Source of the DNA: Romanomermis culicivorax
Taxonomy: Eukaryota > Nematoda > Enoplea > Mermithida > Mermithidae
Reading direction: 5' to 3'
Length of the DNA stretch: 64,000 nt
Assembly: GCA_963922205.1 (NCBI GenBank)
Contig: CAWUHX010000013.1
Coordinates: forward strand, 558,001-622,000
Under the pieces are notes generated by a model. It was not told the DNA's origin. It made no database searches and worked only from the letters and a program-made list of their open reading frames with translations. Positions within the stretch are counted from its first letter, which is position 1, and the number at the start of each line of letters is the position of its first letter. The translations under genes and the position numbers were made by a program. Positions 11,349 to 22,690 of the stretch are shown in pieces.

Positions 11349-11599
11349 AATTGGAGAAAATAAACGAGATTGTAGTCAAGAGTGACGATGAGGTCGTTTG
11401 TTATCTCTCATATCTTGTCGCGATGATCGAGAACGACTAAGCCTGGACGAGTGACTTCGTTTGCTCGAATGAAGAGTATTAGAAATAGAGCCTATAGATG
11501 CTCTAGTAACCACTGAATGTAGAGACATTAGCAGAAAACGTGCTAAAGGTAGAAACCAAAAAGAACAATGAATAGAAAGTACCTAGCTAGCTAACGGTA

Positions 11600-12036
11600 T
11601 GTTAGGCTGCTGTGGGGTCAAGATGATGTAACTGGCCTTTGGATTTATACAGAGGAAGCTGCAACAGTTCTGACCACAGGCTAACAAAATACAATAAACC
11701 AAAACTCTCTCATACGGTTCACCAGATACACTCCAGTACTTCACCAAACCTCAGGCAGAACACCTTGGGACATCCCTCAGGAGCACCTACCCAAGTCTCC
11801 ACTCAGGAGCTCCTACCCAAGTCTCCACCTTCCACTACGCTCACAAAACAATACAAGTTACCGTAAAATTCTGTATTGGGAAAACAACACGATGTCATAA
11901 ATAAAATAAAACCAAAATATAATATTTTACGAATGACCGCACACTTCCATAACAACTTTTCAATAATAATTAATGAAAAAGTAACCAAAAATACCCGAAA
12001 CAGTGGCACTACAAATCCATGCCAGTAACCCCGACA
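11600..12036. mobile_element. solo LTR in the right inverted repeat of DIRS A
   Basis: A 437-bp insertion beginning TGTTAGG and ending CCGACA, flanked by GGTA on both sides (11596-11599 and 12037-12040). Removing it rejoins the DIRS A terminal repeat (ctaacggta plus gactgatgac, matching the left copy). TGT...ACA ends and a 4-bp duplication fit a Ty3/gypsy-type solo LTR. An AATAAA-like stretch lies at about 11898. No internal coding sequence. Confidence 0.72.
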
Positions 12037-12116
12037 GGTAGACTGATGACGTATATTATAAGATTTTGCAGGGCCTGAAAGGCCGAAGTGAAATCATTAT
12101 TCTACTAAAATGCCGA

Positions 12117-12236
12117 GACTTAACTAGCGTATGTATCATCCGACTGGCCAACTCTTAGCTCGATTAAAAGCTCCGCCTAAAATAAAGTTAAACACTGGGT
12201 AAAGTTCCCCCATTATCATAGTTCATGAGAGCTGCA
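12117..12236. repeat. left inverted terminal repeat of DIRS B
   Basis: About 120 bp (gacttaactagcg...cccccattatcatagttcat) matching the reverse complement of 17159-17276 with only a few mismatches. Confidence 0.9.
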
Positions 12237-12633
12237 AATAAAAGGAGTCATAATGAAGTAAAGAAGTATAGATTTTTTTTCTTTGCGAAAAGGAGACCAC
12301 TTTAAAAAGAAAAATACAGGTCAACGCCATTAGGAAGGTGGCGGAAAACGATATACATAGTTGGAAAAAGTGACACATGAGTCTTAAAAGACAAAACATT
12401 ATGTGCACGATAAGCACAAATAGAAAAACATTAACACATTAATCAAGTCCAACAAAAAAAAGGTCGATGGTAAGACAAAATACAAATTTTTCGGGTCTTC
12501 GAATAGGTCATTAACGGGCTGAACGGCGAGAAAAAATGTCCTTGTTTTGGAAAACGATTATTGTTTCCCCGAGTTCTACAAAAAAGTATGGTTAAAAACG
12601 AGAAAAACCCTTGAAGGGATGGGAAGGGAGGGC

Positions 12634-12740
12634 CTAGTTAAGTCTCCGCATTTTAGTAGAATAATGATTTCACTTCGGCCTTTCAGGCCTTGCAAAATCT
12701 TATATTCTACTTCAAATGCCTCGACTTAACTAGCGTATGT
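12634..12740. repeat. internal complementary region of DIRS B
   Basis: Bases 12634-12703 are the reverse complement of the left end (12058-12127) and 12704-12740 that of the right end (17260-17296). The join lies between cttat and attctac. Same arrangement as in A. Confidence 0.9.
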
Positions 12741-12760
12741 GTTTAAAGCTTAGGGCATTA

Positions 12761-13250
12761 TCAAAGACAAAATTTGTGTAATTTGGTAAGTCTATATCCC
12801 TCTGATAAAACCGCTTTGAAGTTAAGGACTGGAAACTCCAGTTGGCATGACAGGATAAAAGCAAGTGGGCAGCCCGAAACAAAAGCTTTGGAAGCCGAAG
12901 CAGAGCATGTCAAATGTGCTTTAAAAACTGGTGTCAATGCCCCAAAGGGGCAAAACCGTCTCAATCCAACGGGAAATTGTCGCAGTGGAGGTTTCAAAAA
13001 AGGATATAAAACATCAACTTTCAGAGCCACTGATTGCTTTGGTTGCATCCAGATAGAGCTGAAAATAAATGTAGGGGCATAAACGGGATTCCGAAAATTT
13101 GAAAATTTTGAAAGAAACAGGAGGACCACCACGTCTGGTTTTAGTAATCGCTGGAATAGTAATAAGAATAAAGTCCTCGAAAAATTTTATGTAACGAATG
13201 TCCAACTTTTGAATTTCAGGTGCCCTTTCTGGGGAGCTTAATGACAACAA
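12761..13250 (-). pseudogene. DIRS B tyrosine recombinase, broken
   Basis: Two overlapping frames align with the A recombinase: SSPERAPEIQKLDIRYIKFF...ITKTRRGGPP (13250 down), then SASASKAFVSGCPLAFIL (about 12910-12855). The HxxR region is altered and the Tyr region is out of frame. Inactive. Confidence 0.8.
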
Positions 13251-13451
13251 CGTGATAGATTTAAAGTAAGCAACTTCAAGTCTTGAGGGGAAATGGGAGT
13301 TACATTAGGCCAGAGATCTTTCAAAAAATGAAGAACAAGAGCAATATCTCATGTTGAGGCATAACTGGGTTTAGGTGGATTAAGGTTAAAAAATCCTTTC
13401 AAGAACCGTGTGATTAATGAATATTTGTCAGGTCGCAGCGAATTTCACCTA

Positions 13452-13691
13452 TAGTTTGTTTTTCTTGAAATGCCTCTAAATAATGAAACTGGAAAGCAAG
13501 TAGTATTTCAGATTTTTACGATTTTCTGATAAACGATATATCATATAGGGCTGGAACTTTGTGAGGGTATTGACTCAGCCTTTAACAATTTTTTGGACAG
13601 AAAATTTTACAGTAACTGTGTAAATGATTTTGACGACAGTTCGGATTTGTGTCACTTTTCTATTTGGAAGCATTGTATAAAAAACAGACTA
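13452..13691. mobile_element. mariner-type MITE inside DIRS B
   Basis: 240 bp with tips TAGTTTGTTTTTC and, inverted, TAGTCTGTTTTTT, flanked by TA on both sides (13450-13451, 13692-13693). A related copy is at 53596-53842 and a half copy at 61863. It interrupts the B recombinase region relative to A. Confidence 0.7.
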
Positions 13692-13749
13692 TAAATAGGT
13701 AAAAATAGCTGATTTAGCTGCAGCTAAGGTGTTGTATTTTAGATTACTT

Positions 13750-14921
13750 TTATGCAAAAGCAATAAATAGTGAACTAATTCGCATGCAGCAGGTGGAAAG
13801 GGATCGATTTATCGTCGAGAACACCAGCGATGCCACTTTTAATGGCCGAATTGTGGTGTTTCTGTGTTCTGCTAGACCATGATTGAAGCATGATGTCGGC
13901 AGCCTCCTTTGTAATGCCGCTGGTCTGCCAGTAACTCCTGATATTTTCCAAGCCGTAAGGCGAAGTATTTTGCTTAGCACGATGGGATGAGGAAGCCCTA
14001 ATGGGTCTGATAGAAGATCCGACGTTCGGGGAAGCAATAAGGGAAAGTTGACGGCTAGAGCCAGCAGTTGGGGCCACTATGCTTGAGTCGGCCAAACTGG
14101 AACAATTAGCACAGCTGTAGCAGAGTCTAATCTAAATTTCTGAATAGTCCTGCCAATTAAAGCAAAAGGAGGAAAAACAAAAGCGAAAAATTCATGTCAG
14201 CAAAGAGTAAAACCATCAAAAGCAGAAGCATCAGGGTCTGGCTTCCATGGAACAAAATGTTCTAAATGGATATTATGCCTTGAAGCAAAAAGATCAATGG
14301 AGGACCCCATTTTTTATTTATAAAATCAAAATTGCTGCATTCAAATGCCAGTCACTGCTGTCAGCAAAATTTCGGGATAATCAATCAGCTTCAATGTTAA
14401 ATTCTCAAGGAATATGTGTTGCTTTAATGTTCAGGTGACGATCGAGGCACCAAGACCAAATTTTAATGGACAAATGGCAAAGGAATCTATTTTAGTGTCA
14501 CCTAGCTTGTTGATGTAGGCAATACCTGTAGAATTATCATGCATGAAGGCAAAAATTTTTAGGCCGTAGAGGCTGCTAAAAGTTCTTTATACTTTATATG
14601 CAAATTTAATTCATTGTTTTTCCAGAGACCATCAGCTTTGTGGGAATCTCAAAAAACGCCCCAGCCGTCATCAGAAGCATCTGAAAAGATGGTTCGACAA
14701 ACAGGGTCTGGAAAAATGTTTCTACCATTCTAGGAATTTAACTGTTTAGACCAAAGTTCAAGTTCTTTTCTGGCTTCATATGAAAGAATAATGTGGTGAT
14801 TATAATTTTGTTGTTTTAATCCAGAAATCAAGCAAGCCTGCAATTCTCTAGAGAATAGACTAGCACGTAACAAAGCCTGACTAACTGAATCGAAATTTTC
14901 CCAAGAAACAAGCTGCGACAA
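13750..14921 (-). pseudogene. DIRS B RNase H and recombinase N-terminus, broken
   Basis: Fragments in several frames match A: LVSWENFDSVSQALLRASLF (14920 down), a degraded RNase H around 14690-14400, and LQSWSSRTQKHHNSAIKSG (about 13890-13830), the recombinase core-binding start. Many stops. Confidence 0.75.
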
Positions 14922-15470
14922 GCAGTTTTACAGTATGCTTCTGTAGATGAGAAATACATTGCCTCAAAATGTCATCAACTTTATCATGCGGAATTTTTAG
15001 TGTTGAAGTTTTGGAAGAAATAATGAAACCAAGAAAAGTGATTGACGTCTTTGGCGCCAATTCCGATTTTTCACTGTTAACTATGAAGCCGAGCTGGGCC
15101 AAAAAAAACCTCACAAAACGGGCATCAGCTTTTAGCTTCTCATAGGATGCATTTAAAATTAACATATCGTCCAAATAAATTTTTATGCGAATACCAAGTT
15201 GACGACAAGCAGAAACTACAGGCTCCAATAATTTCGTCAAAACCCGTGGAGCTGAAGAAAGTCCAACGGGCATGCACGTAAACTGATACAAATGATTGTC
15301 CCATTCAAAACAGATAAACTTTCGGTCATTCATATAAACAGGGACAGCAAAGTAAGCATCCTTCAAGTCAATTTTAACCATACAATCGTTCAAATGCAAT
15401 AAATCTTTTAGCATAAAGATGCCTTTTATTTTAAAATGCTCATATTTTACATAAGCATTGAGGGGTCACA
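14881..15470 (-). pseudogene. DIRS B reverse transcriptase, partial
   Basis: The 15414-14881 frame gives MVKIDLKDAYFAVPV, MPVGLSSAPRVLTK and IKIYLDDMLIL (YLDD intact), closely parallel to A. Upstream RT blocks before 15414 are broken by stops and the C-terminus is frameshifted. The A and B proteins are clearly different in sequence, so these are two related families rather than recent copies. Confidence 0.85.
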
Positions 15471-15605
15471 AATTAATTACTGGGCGCATATCATCATTCT
15501 TTTTGGGAAAACTAAACTAGGTACATAAAGATCAGAAGGGGAGATAAAAGAAGGTACGGGTTCGATAGCACCCTTAGACAAAAAGGGATATGAACTCTTT
15601 AGATG

Positions 15606-16641
15606 CTACAGACTGATCTTGAGGTGAAAATTGATCGGCGAAGGCCGAACTTTCTGTTTAGGTGGAATACTTTCCCATTCGATCTGCAGGCCTGACACTG
15701 TGTTTAATGGCCATCTATCAGAGGTCAATCTAGACCAATTAGTAAGGAAAAAAGCTAAGCAGCCAGCAATTAGTGGTAATGAGCAAGATGCAAAAATCTT
15801 GCACTCAGTACCAGAAAGAATCCCCAGTATGGATAGGACAGTCCCAAAACTTTCTGGTGCTGGAATAGAAATGCAAACTTTGGGAAAGTTGATGTGATGC
15901 ACCATGAACAGACGAAGGGGGTTCAAACCCATGAACCGACAATTGTCTAGGTGCAAAAGATGACAATTTCCTGAGAGCATCATGCAGACCATTTTTATGA
16001 CCATGATCTTTGAAACTGCCACACAAAGACTTGCCAAAGAGTAGAGGTGGCGATAATATCATGTCTGCATCTCTACAGCAGGCTACCGGTTCCTCGGATG
16101 AAACGGGCATGGACGCAATGTCCTTAAACAAATAGCTTACTATTTCCACATTTTATAGAATTTTGCAGTGCCTGTCATAAAGAATATCCTGTAAAATGAA
16201 GGTGATGTGACGAAGGCTGTGCTTAATAGCGTTAGAAGCACAAACTGGATCAAACGATCTTTGATACTGTTCAACAATTACGCCCACCAATGGGTAGGCT
16301 CATTCAACGATAGACTGTTGTAAACAACGAAAATGTTCATCTTTTCTAATAAGCTGTTTCTTGTTTCTTCCTAAGAAAGATCTAAGGTCCTCGACTATAA
16401 CTGGGGCTAAAGCCACTTGGGAATCTGGAACCAACATTTTCGAGTAACATTCCAAACATAACAAAGGATGCTCAAAATAACCTCGTAATTCTGGTATAAC
16501 CACATCCTGGGTCCCGCTTGTAAGCAGCAAGCATTCACATTCCAGTTTCAAAGAATCCGAAAAAGTTGGAAAAGCTGCTTTGCTGGTAGATGAAGCAGCA
16601 GATCGTGAATATTTGTGATCGACCAAATAGCCGGCTGACAT
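15606..16641 (-). pseudogene. DIRS B Gag-like region, broken
   Basis: Frames 16641-16300 and 16149-15606 carry FLGRNKKQLIRKDEHFRCLQQSIVE and PPLLFGKSLCGSFKDHGHK-type segments (shown here as separate short motifs: FLGRNKKQLIRKDEH, LFGKSLCGSFKDHG), which parallel the A Gag-like protein (FLEKDGKKRIIKKDD, LFGKAICDKMKDFG). Stops at 16297 and near 16150 break it. The Ser-rich N-terminal part extends to about 17110 in degraded form. Confidence 0.65.
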
Positions 16642-17158
16642 CAGGCTTTAATTGTCATCCAAAACCAAAGGGTTATTGGAATGAGGCAGAGGCTCCTTTA
16701 GAATGGAATGCATAGAAGCAGAGTCCAGCTGAACTGAGCCATCATCTCGAACCATCAAAGGGTGTTCCGGATTTGTCATAGGTTCGATGGAACCTTGTTG
16801 TAAATTGTCGGAAGGAAAAACCTCTAAGGAGGAACCTTCAATAATTGGTTCAATGGAACCCTGAGCCTGAGAAGAATCGTTCTTGTCGATTAAAGAAGCT
16901 AAGTGTCAATTATCCGATGACAAATTTGCAGTAGAACCGCAAATGGTTGAAGAACTTCCAGAATTGGTCGATTTAGAGGAACTGGAAGACAATTTGCGCC
17001 TGGAACGACGTCACTGAGCTGATCTGTGGCGAATGACACTGCAGCTATGGTGGCTCAAAAGAGTACCATGCAAAGATGACATATTAACAGAATCGAAAGG
17101 CGCTTTGGAACAAACAGAACTTGATGACATGGAAAAATAAAAACGAGCTAAAAGTTAG

Positions 17159-17276
17159 CCAGCTCGAATGAACTATGATAATGGGGGAACTTTACCCAGT
17201 GTTTAACTTTATTTTAGGCAGAGCTTTTAATCGAGCTAAGAGTTGGCCAATCGGATGATACATACGCTAGTTAAGT
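17159..17276. repeat. right inverted terminal repeat of DIRS B
   Basis: Partner of 12117-12236. Bases 17277-17296 beyond it are the element-specific right end. Confidence 0.9.
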
Positions 17277-17588
17277 CGAGGCATTTGAAGTAGAATCTAC
17301 AAGTTAAGGCTCATTGATAATGAAGAAAATATTGAATTATAACAAAATTGTGAACAAAAATGTCTGTTCAATCTATGTGATTGTTCGAGTCATGTGTAGT
17401 GAAAATTTAATCAATTCGTGCTGATTGATAAAACAAAAAGAACATAACATGGATTAAAATGAAGTATATTTCTTAAAATATTGTTAATCTATTTGCCATG
17501 CAATCTAAATATTCTTCAAAATATTATTAATCCATAATTAATCCAAAGCACTTAATTATAATGTCACAAAAATAAAAGTAGTAAACAT

Positions 17589-17819
17589 GGCCGTATTCAT
17601 GAAAACAACTTTCGGCTAGGTCTACCTGCTGGCAGATTTTATAATACTTGGAGGAAGAATTTCAGTTCTGCTCACGTCTAGACCTACAAGCAGGTAGAAT
17701 TCAGTGTGTGAACAAAAAACCTTCCTGATGGTAGATTTTAATTGCTACCCAAACCGCTATTCATAAAAACGGGTAATTTATACCTCAGGGTAGCATCTAC
17801 CTCTTTTATGAGTACGGCC
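17589..17819. mobile_element. MITE with GGCCGTATTCATGAAAA tips
   Basis: 231 bp. Left tip GGCCGTATTCATGAAAA, right tip inverted GGCCGTACTCATAAAAG. Inner repeats of ggtctacctgc / ctacctgctgg type. The tip resembles PIF/Harbinger-type MITEs. The target duplication is not clear (aacat versus tatta). Confidence 0.55.
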
Positions 17820-20530
17820 TATTATGTTAAATGAACTATAGAAACATTATCGACTCGATCGAGATATATTAAAGCATTGCTGCCGCATGCCACCATATGA
17901 AAAATTTTGACATTGTCACAACAGCCATCGGGCGCCCTATGGTGTCGTATGGCATGAAGTACAGCAGGCCTTCAATGGGGTGCTGGCCTACAGAAGCACA
18001 CCTTTTTTCTCACATGGTGAAACAAATTCAAGGGGGGAGGTAGTAATTTTACTCAGTAACATATTTAATTTTGAAACAGTTGAAATCAACAAGGATGATG
18101 AAGGAAGATTTTTAATTCTCAAACTAAAAATTGACCTATAAGAGAAAAAAGAACCGATTAAATTCTGGGATGAGATATATAGAAATCTTGAAAGCATAAG
18201 TATTGAAGATTCGTAAATATTAATTAGAGGGGACCTGAATATAGTTGTCGACACCAAAAAAAGACAAACTTGAAGGGAAAATTTCATATGAAAAAAACAT
18301 ATGTCCATCCATAAGCACTAAGAACATGAACACAACTAAAAAAAAAAACTCACTGCAAATATCAGATGCCTACAGATGGAAAAATCCAAAAAACCTGATC
18401 TCTGATGTATTAGTCAATGAGATTGCTACATGCAATTTTTTCCAGGCCTTCAATGGGATCATTATGCTATAATTATAAACATTGTTGGTAAGCTATATAA
18501 AAAGTTGTGCCAGGATATTGGTATTTCAATAATTCCTTACTTGAAGATGAAAACTTTAACACAATCCTTATGGAAGTTGTATACGAAACAAATATAGAGT
18601 GTGAAGAGCAAAACTTAAATCCTTCAAGAGAATGGGAATACCTAGAGTATAAAATACAATGGAATACAAAGAAATATTCAAAAGAGAACACAAAATCAAA
18701 GAGCAATCATGAGGAAATGGAAACATTTGAATTCACATCAGAAAATTCAGCAGATAAGCATGATGAGTGTATAAAGATCAAGGACTTCGAAAAGAGATGA
18801 AGGGAAAAGCAAAATTTATAATTGAAAGAGCAAAAACAAGATAGTATTTGTTTGGAGAGAAACCTAACAAATATTTTCTGAACATAAAGAAAAGAAATTA
18901 TAGTAAGACAACAATCGTTTAACTTAAATCTCATGAAGGCACTGACCTGGATAGATCAAAAGACACACTTGAAGAGACTTTCAACTATTTTAGCAAACTG
19001 TATAAGGCAAAGGACTTGTCCTCAAATCTATGCACCCTTCTAGATGATGAAGATTTAAAGGTATTACCAAAACTATCAGAAGAACGAAAAAGTGAGTTGA
19101 AAGAAGTGCTAACTGTGAAGGAATATGAGACAACTTTGAACAGCATGAAAAACAATATGTCGTGTGGGGATAACGGACGACACAGTCGAATTAAAAAAAA
19201 TACTAGAATACTTTATCTAATCCATTGAAAGAGTGCTATGAATATCCGTTACAAAGTGATCAACTGACTGAATCTCAAAGAAGAAGTGTGATAACTTTAA
19301 GTAAAAAACCCTAAAAAGATTTGGAGAGCATGGAAAATTGGCGACCTATATCATTGACGAATGTGAACTATAAAATGTTGGAAAAAACCTTCAGCAGAAC
19401 AACTAAAAAAGAACTTGAAACCCATTATACATGAGGATCAGAAAGGCTTTGTTCCAGGTAGATATATCGATGAGAATATAAGGTATTTGCTATGATTGAA
19501 TATTATGAGGATGGAGATGACAGTGAATATATAATGTTCAACACACTAGAAACTTTTAACCATGGGAAAAATATACAACATATGGATGAAAGCTTCATAA
19601 GAAAATTGACACGCTGTAGTTATAAATGCTGGTTTGACAACTGAACGCTTTGAATAATGTTGTGGTGTTAAACAAGGGTGCCCAATATCCCCTTATTTTT
19701 TATCTGTGCAATGAAAATTATGGAAGATATGCTAAGGAACTCGCCGAGATTCTCAGTATTCCTAGTAAATGATCAAGTACATAAAGTTCGCATGTATGCT
19801 TATGAAACCACAAAATTAGCAGGAAACAAAGAAGACCATAGTGAAGCACTGAATTCAATTCAAAAATTCACATACCACTCTGGTTTGAAAATCAAGGGAA
19901 AAATAAATAAAAAAATGAAAATTAAATGATAGTGAAATAGTAAATAGTGTAAAAGTTCTAGGCATCACATTCTCATATAATAAAGACGAAATGTATAAGG
20001 AAAACTTTCAGGATAGGTTTGAGAAATGCAAGGAACAATTTAATTTGTAGCAAACAGGACATTTGACTATGTATGGGAAAATTTCAGAAACCCAAAATTT
20101 TGTACAGCCTGACAAACTTGCCGGTTGACAAAAAACTTATCACTAAACTAAAAACAAAAAATTTCCTGTGAAATAGACATGAACCAAAAATGAAGCATGA
20201 TGTCCTGATCCTACAAAATTATAGTAAAAGAGGAATAGAGGCCTCAGATATTGAAATTGTGACACAAAAGATGAAAGTGAAATGATTAATCAGATCGCTA
20301 AAACCTGGAAAATGAAACAACTAAGGCCTCCAACTTCTCGAAAAAACAGGTGGACTAGGAACCTATCAGATGATAATGTCTCTATAAAAACACTAGATTT
20401 ACTCATAAACTCTTTCTATGAAGAGATTTTGCGGCTAACAGGATTAATACCTACAACTAATATTTATAATATTACAACTCTGATGGATATAAACGCAAAT
20501 AATAAAAAACAACAGATTTATTTTAAGTAA

Positions 20531-21926
20531 CAAAACGTCCATATATTTAGACAATCTCAAAGACGCAAAATTCAATTTTCTCCTTAACTGGCTCAAAGAG
20601 GACTGGACTTGACATTTTTCATTTTATTTTCAAAAATTGACATTTTTCAGTTATTTTTGTCCAAAGGATGGGGTTCCTAGACAAGCTCATTTCAGCCATA
20701 ATGATTGGCAAATCAACGATTTCTGGGGGTTTCTATAACACTTCCACCAATCACATTCATGGAACGGAAGCATAAACCGTAACTGTTCTCAGTTTTTATT
20801 CAAATGGAATGTGCAAAAGTAAAATTTTGTGATCTTTTTTATCCGATATTCAGTCAGCTTGTACACGTCCGAAAAAATTGATTGCAGAGAGACTGTCAGC
20901 CAAAACTTTACTCATAAATTTGGAGTGATTTTAACGTAAGATAAAAAAATCGTCAAATTATTTCATCCGAGTAATGCTAAAAATGTAATTTTTTGCAAAA
21001 AAAACGATGTCCCGTCACTCCAAAAATGCTATATGAATCTTCTAAAATTTCAAAAATTAAAAATTCTTAAACAAAAACTTGAACAAAATACAGAAAACGA
21101 AACAAAAAAGAAATCAAAGAAAAGTATAAGGTAAAGAAAGAACAGCAATAAACCAAAACATAAACAAAGACATAAACATAGAAAACAAAAGAAAAAATAC
21201 AAAGAAATATAATAGTTAAAAAATAAAAAGATAAGAAAAAATAAAATAAAGAAAACTGAAGAAAATAATTAAAAGAAAAGAAAAACAGTTTGGCGCCGAA
21301 ATAGCCGGTGTCAAAGTGGCCGGTACTGAAATAGCTTGCGCCATACAGTCAGTGTCGAAATGAACTAGTTCCGGACTGATGGGCGCCCAAAGGACAACGC
21401 TGAAATGACACTGGAATGTGCCTTCCCGTACTTTGAATTACCTTTACATTAGTCTGTCTTGAGGGAAATCGTTGTGCAATGATGAAAATTGAAAACCAAG
21501 AGTAACATACATTTTTTTATACATGGTAGCCATTTGAATATGTTATCGAACAATTGCGTACTGTGTTTAAGCCACTTGCACACCATATTTAAATCACAAT
21601 GTAACCTGAAAAAAATTATTTTTTGAATATTATCGTAATGTTTTGAAGCAATCTTGCGGTTTAGTGCAAAGCAAAGAGAAGGGGGTGGACTACAAGGTGG
21701 TGCATAAAAGTTGGCGGGAAACCAAGGGATGCAAAGTTGGTGGAAGTTTTGTGCAATAAAAACTTTCACAAAATTATTTTTAAAAAGTCAAATCATCTGC
21801 ATTTTGTCATAATTTTGTGATAAAGTTTTAATTGTCAATAAATTATTTTTAAAATTAGCTCCAATCTAATCAGAATAATTATACAGATATTTACCGTGTT
21901 ATGTTCATTTGTAACGACCAGATTTG
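20531..21926. other. no gene seen; AT-rich spacer with one repeat copy
   Basis: Bases 20610-20760 resemble the repeat at 40.4 and 62.3 kb (tgacatttttcagt...ggggttcct...tttctgggggtttc). Bases 21060-21290 are nearly pure A-rich purine sequence. Otherwise nothing is supported. Confidence 0.5.
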
Positions 21927-22690
21927 TGTGAGGTACTTTACTTCTAACCAATTGGCTGATACGGCGGGGACAAAAGGGGGCACGGCGGTACAATACGGGG
22001 CGATAATATACGAATGATCGACGGTCGCTTGAACGTCGACAATAAAAAACGCGTTTCGATTTATAATACGAACGGGGGGGCCTCGGTTTAAGTTGCTTTC
22101 GGATAATCGGCTGCTTGCAAATGTATAAAAAGGACGGGGCGAGCGCGGAAGTCAAAGAAATGTAAAACCACAAGAATAAGAATGATCAAATCACGCTTTG
22201 CTTCTTCTTTTATACGACGTTTTGGCCACTCCCTGGGCGTCGCGGGAGGTCAAGCTTCTGTCCATCTTCTCCCGCCAATCGTCATTTCCTGCTACGCTTT
22301 TTATGCTTACTTAGTTACGCCTCTCTAACGCTTTCCTGGTACTGTATGCTTTCTGTGCTTTGCTTGCTTCCTACCGTGGGCTTGGCCACACCTTTGTGCT
22401 TCTGTGCATGCTTCCTGTATCGGCTTCTCTGTATACACATGTTTTGTGGGGCTGCCGCTACCGTTACACTTGAGACTACTGTCTGGCGGGGCTTCTATGT
22501 ATTTTACTGTGTGCAGGTGTTGTTTACGATTTTTACGGGGGATTACAGTAGCTGTGGAATGTGTAGTTTAGTGTAGGTTCTAGGGGAACAGCTGCCGTTT
22601 GTGCAAATTAATTAGGGCATCTTAATTGGGCTACCGGGGTGTGAACGGATCAAAATAAAGTACTTCAGGTGATTTTATAGGAATGTTTGG
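21927..22690 (+). other. GC-richer block with TATA box and poly(A) signal; solo LTR or short transcript
   Basis: A clear TATA box (gtataaaaagg, about 22121) is followed by a pyrimidine-rich block and AATAAAG at about 22654. The ends share an imperfect inverted pair (gtgaggtacttta near 21928; taaagtacttcag near 22657). A 48-codon ORF starts at 22182 and a Cys-rich one at 22346, but neither looks like a known protein. I cannot tell a solo LTR from a small gene or a TIR element. A tRNA-like T-arm (ttgggtgtgaatcccag) follows at about 22687. Confidence 0.3.

Larger units (their letters stand above)
12058..17296 (-). mobile_element. DIRS-like retrotransposon B, nested in A
   Basis: 5239 bp, starting ATAAGATTTTGCAGGGCC and ending CATTTGAAGTAGAAT. 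It interrupts the A terminal repeat exactly between gtatatt (12051-12057) and ctac (17297), matching the intact left copy tatattctac with no duplication. Same gene order and strand as A (Gag, RT, RH, YR), but far more stops and frameshifts, although it must have inserted after A. It has near-identical inverted repeats and its own internal complementary region. Confidence 0.88.
4979..17327 (-). mobile_element. DIRS-like retrotransposon A, interrupted
   Basis: A tyrosine-recombinase retrotransposon coding on the minus strand in the order Gag, RT, RNase H, tyrosine recombinase. The left end starts ATGAGATTTTGCAAGG. The right end (ctacaagttaaggctcatt...) survives as 17297-17327 because element B was inserted into it. 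An internal complementary region at 7393-7499 repeats both ends in inverted form, which is diagnostic of DIRS elements. No target duplication is seen, as expected for recombinase-mediated insertion of a circle. The open frames carry few stops, so it is younger than the LINE. It contains a foldback element (5321-7236), a solo LTR (11600-12036) and element B (12058-17296). Confidence 0.88.
4856..17971. mobile_element. foldback/TIR element E0 interrupting the LINE
   Basis: The left tip (4856-4954) reads GGACCTGCTATACTTCGCCG followed by CCGTACGGC palindromes and returns as an inverted copy ending AGTATAGC. The right tip (about 17866-17971) ends GAAGTACAGCAGGCC and carries the matching motif in CpG-decayed form (CCATAGGGCGCC, CGTATGGCATG). 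Each tip is itself a palindrome. LINE coding sequence abuts both tips. TA lies beside the left tip; the right tip is less clear (TCA). Everything between, including DIRS A, would be a later insertion. No transposase is visible. Confidence 0.6.
4690..20530 (+). pseudogene. Tx1/L1-like LINE, split by a 13-kb nested insertion
   Basis: The left piece (about 4690-4855) encodes the start of an APE-type endonuclease (RILSFNIEGG, then VFLQETHFS). It resumes at about 17975 with FFSHGE and RGEVVILLSN, then RGDLNIVVDT near 18235. Reverse transcriptase blocks follow: NWRPISLTNVNYKML at 19333-19380 and GVKQGCPISPYF at 19664-19700. Many stops and frameshifts show it is dead. The two sides fit almost without a gap across 4856-17971, so the LINE was one copy before the insertion. 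Its A/T-rich 3' end near 20530 is not sharply defined. Clade assignment rests on the wording of the endonuclease and RT motifs. Confidence 0.75.

Noticed and set aside
22346..22576. Cys-rich 76-codon ORF as a gene
   Set aside because: No splice or start context, composition follows the pyrimidine-rich block, and it lies inside the TATA-to-poly(A) unit without family resemblance.
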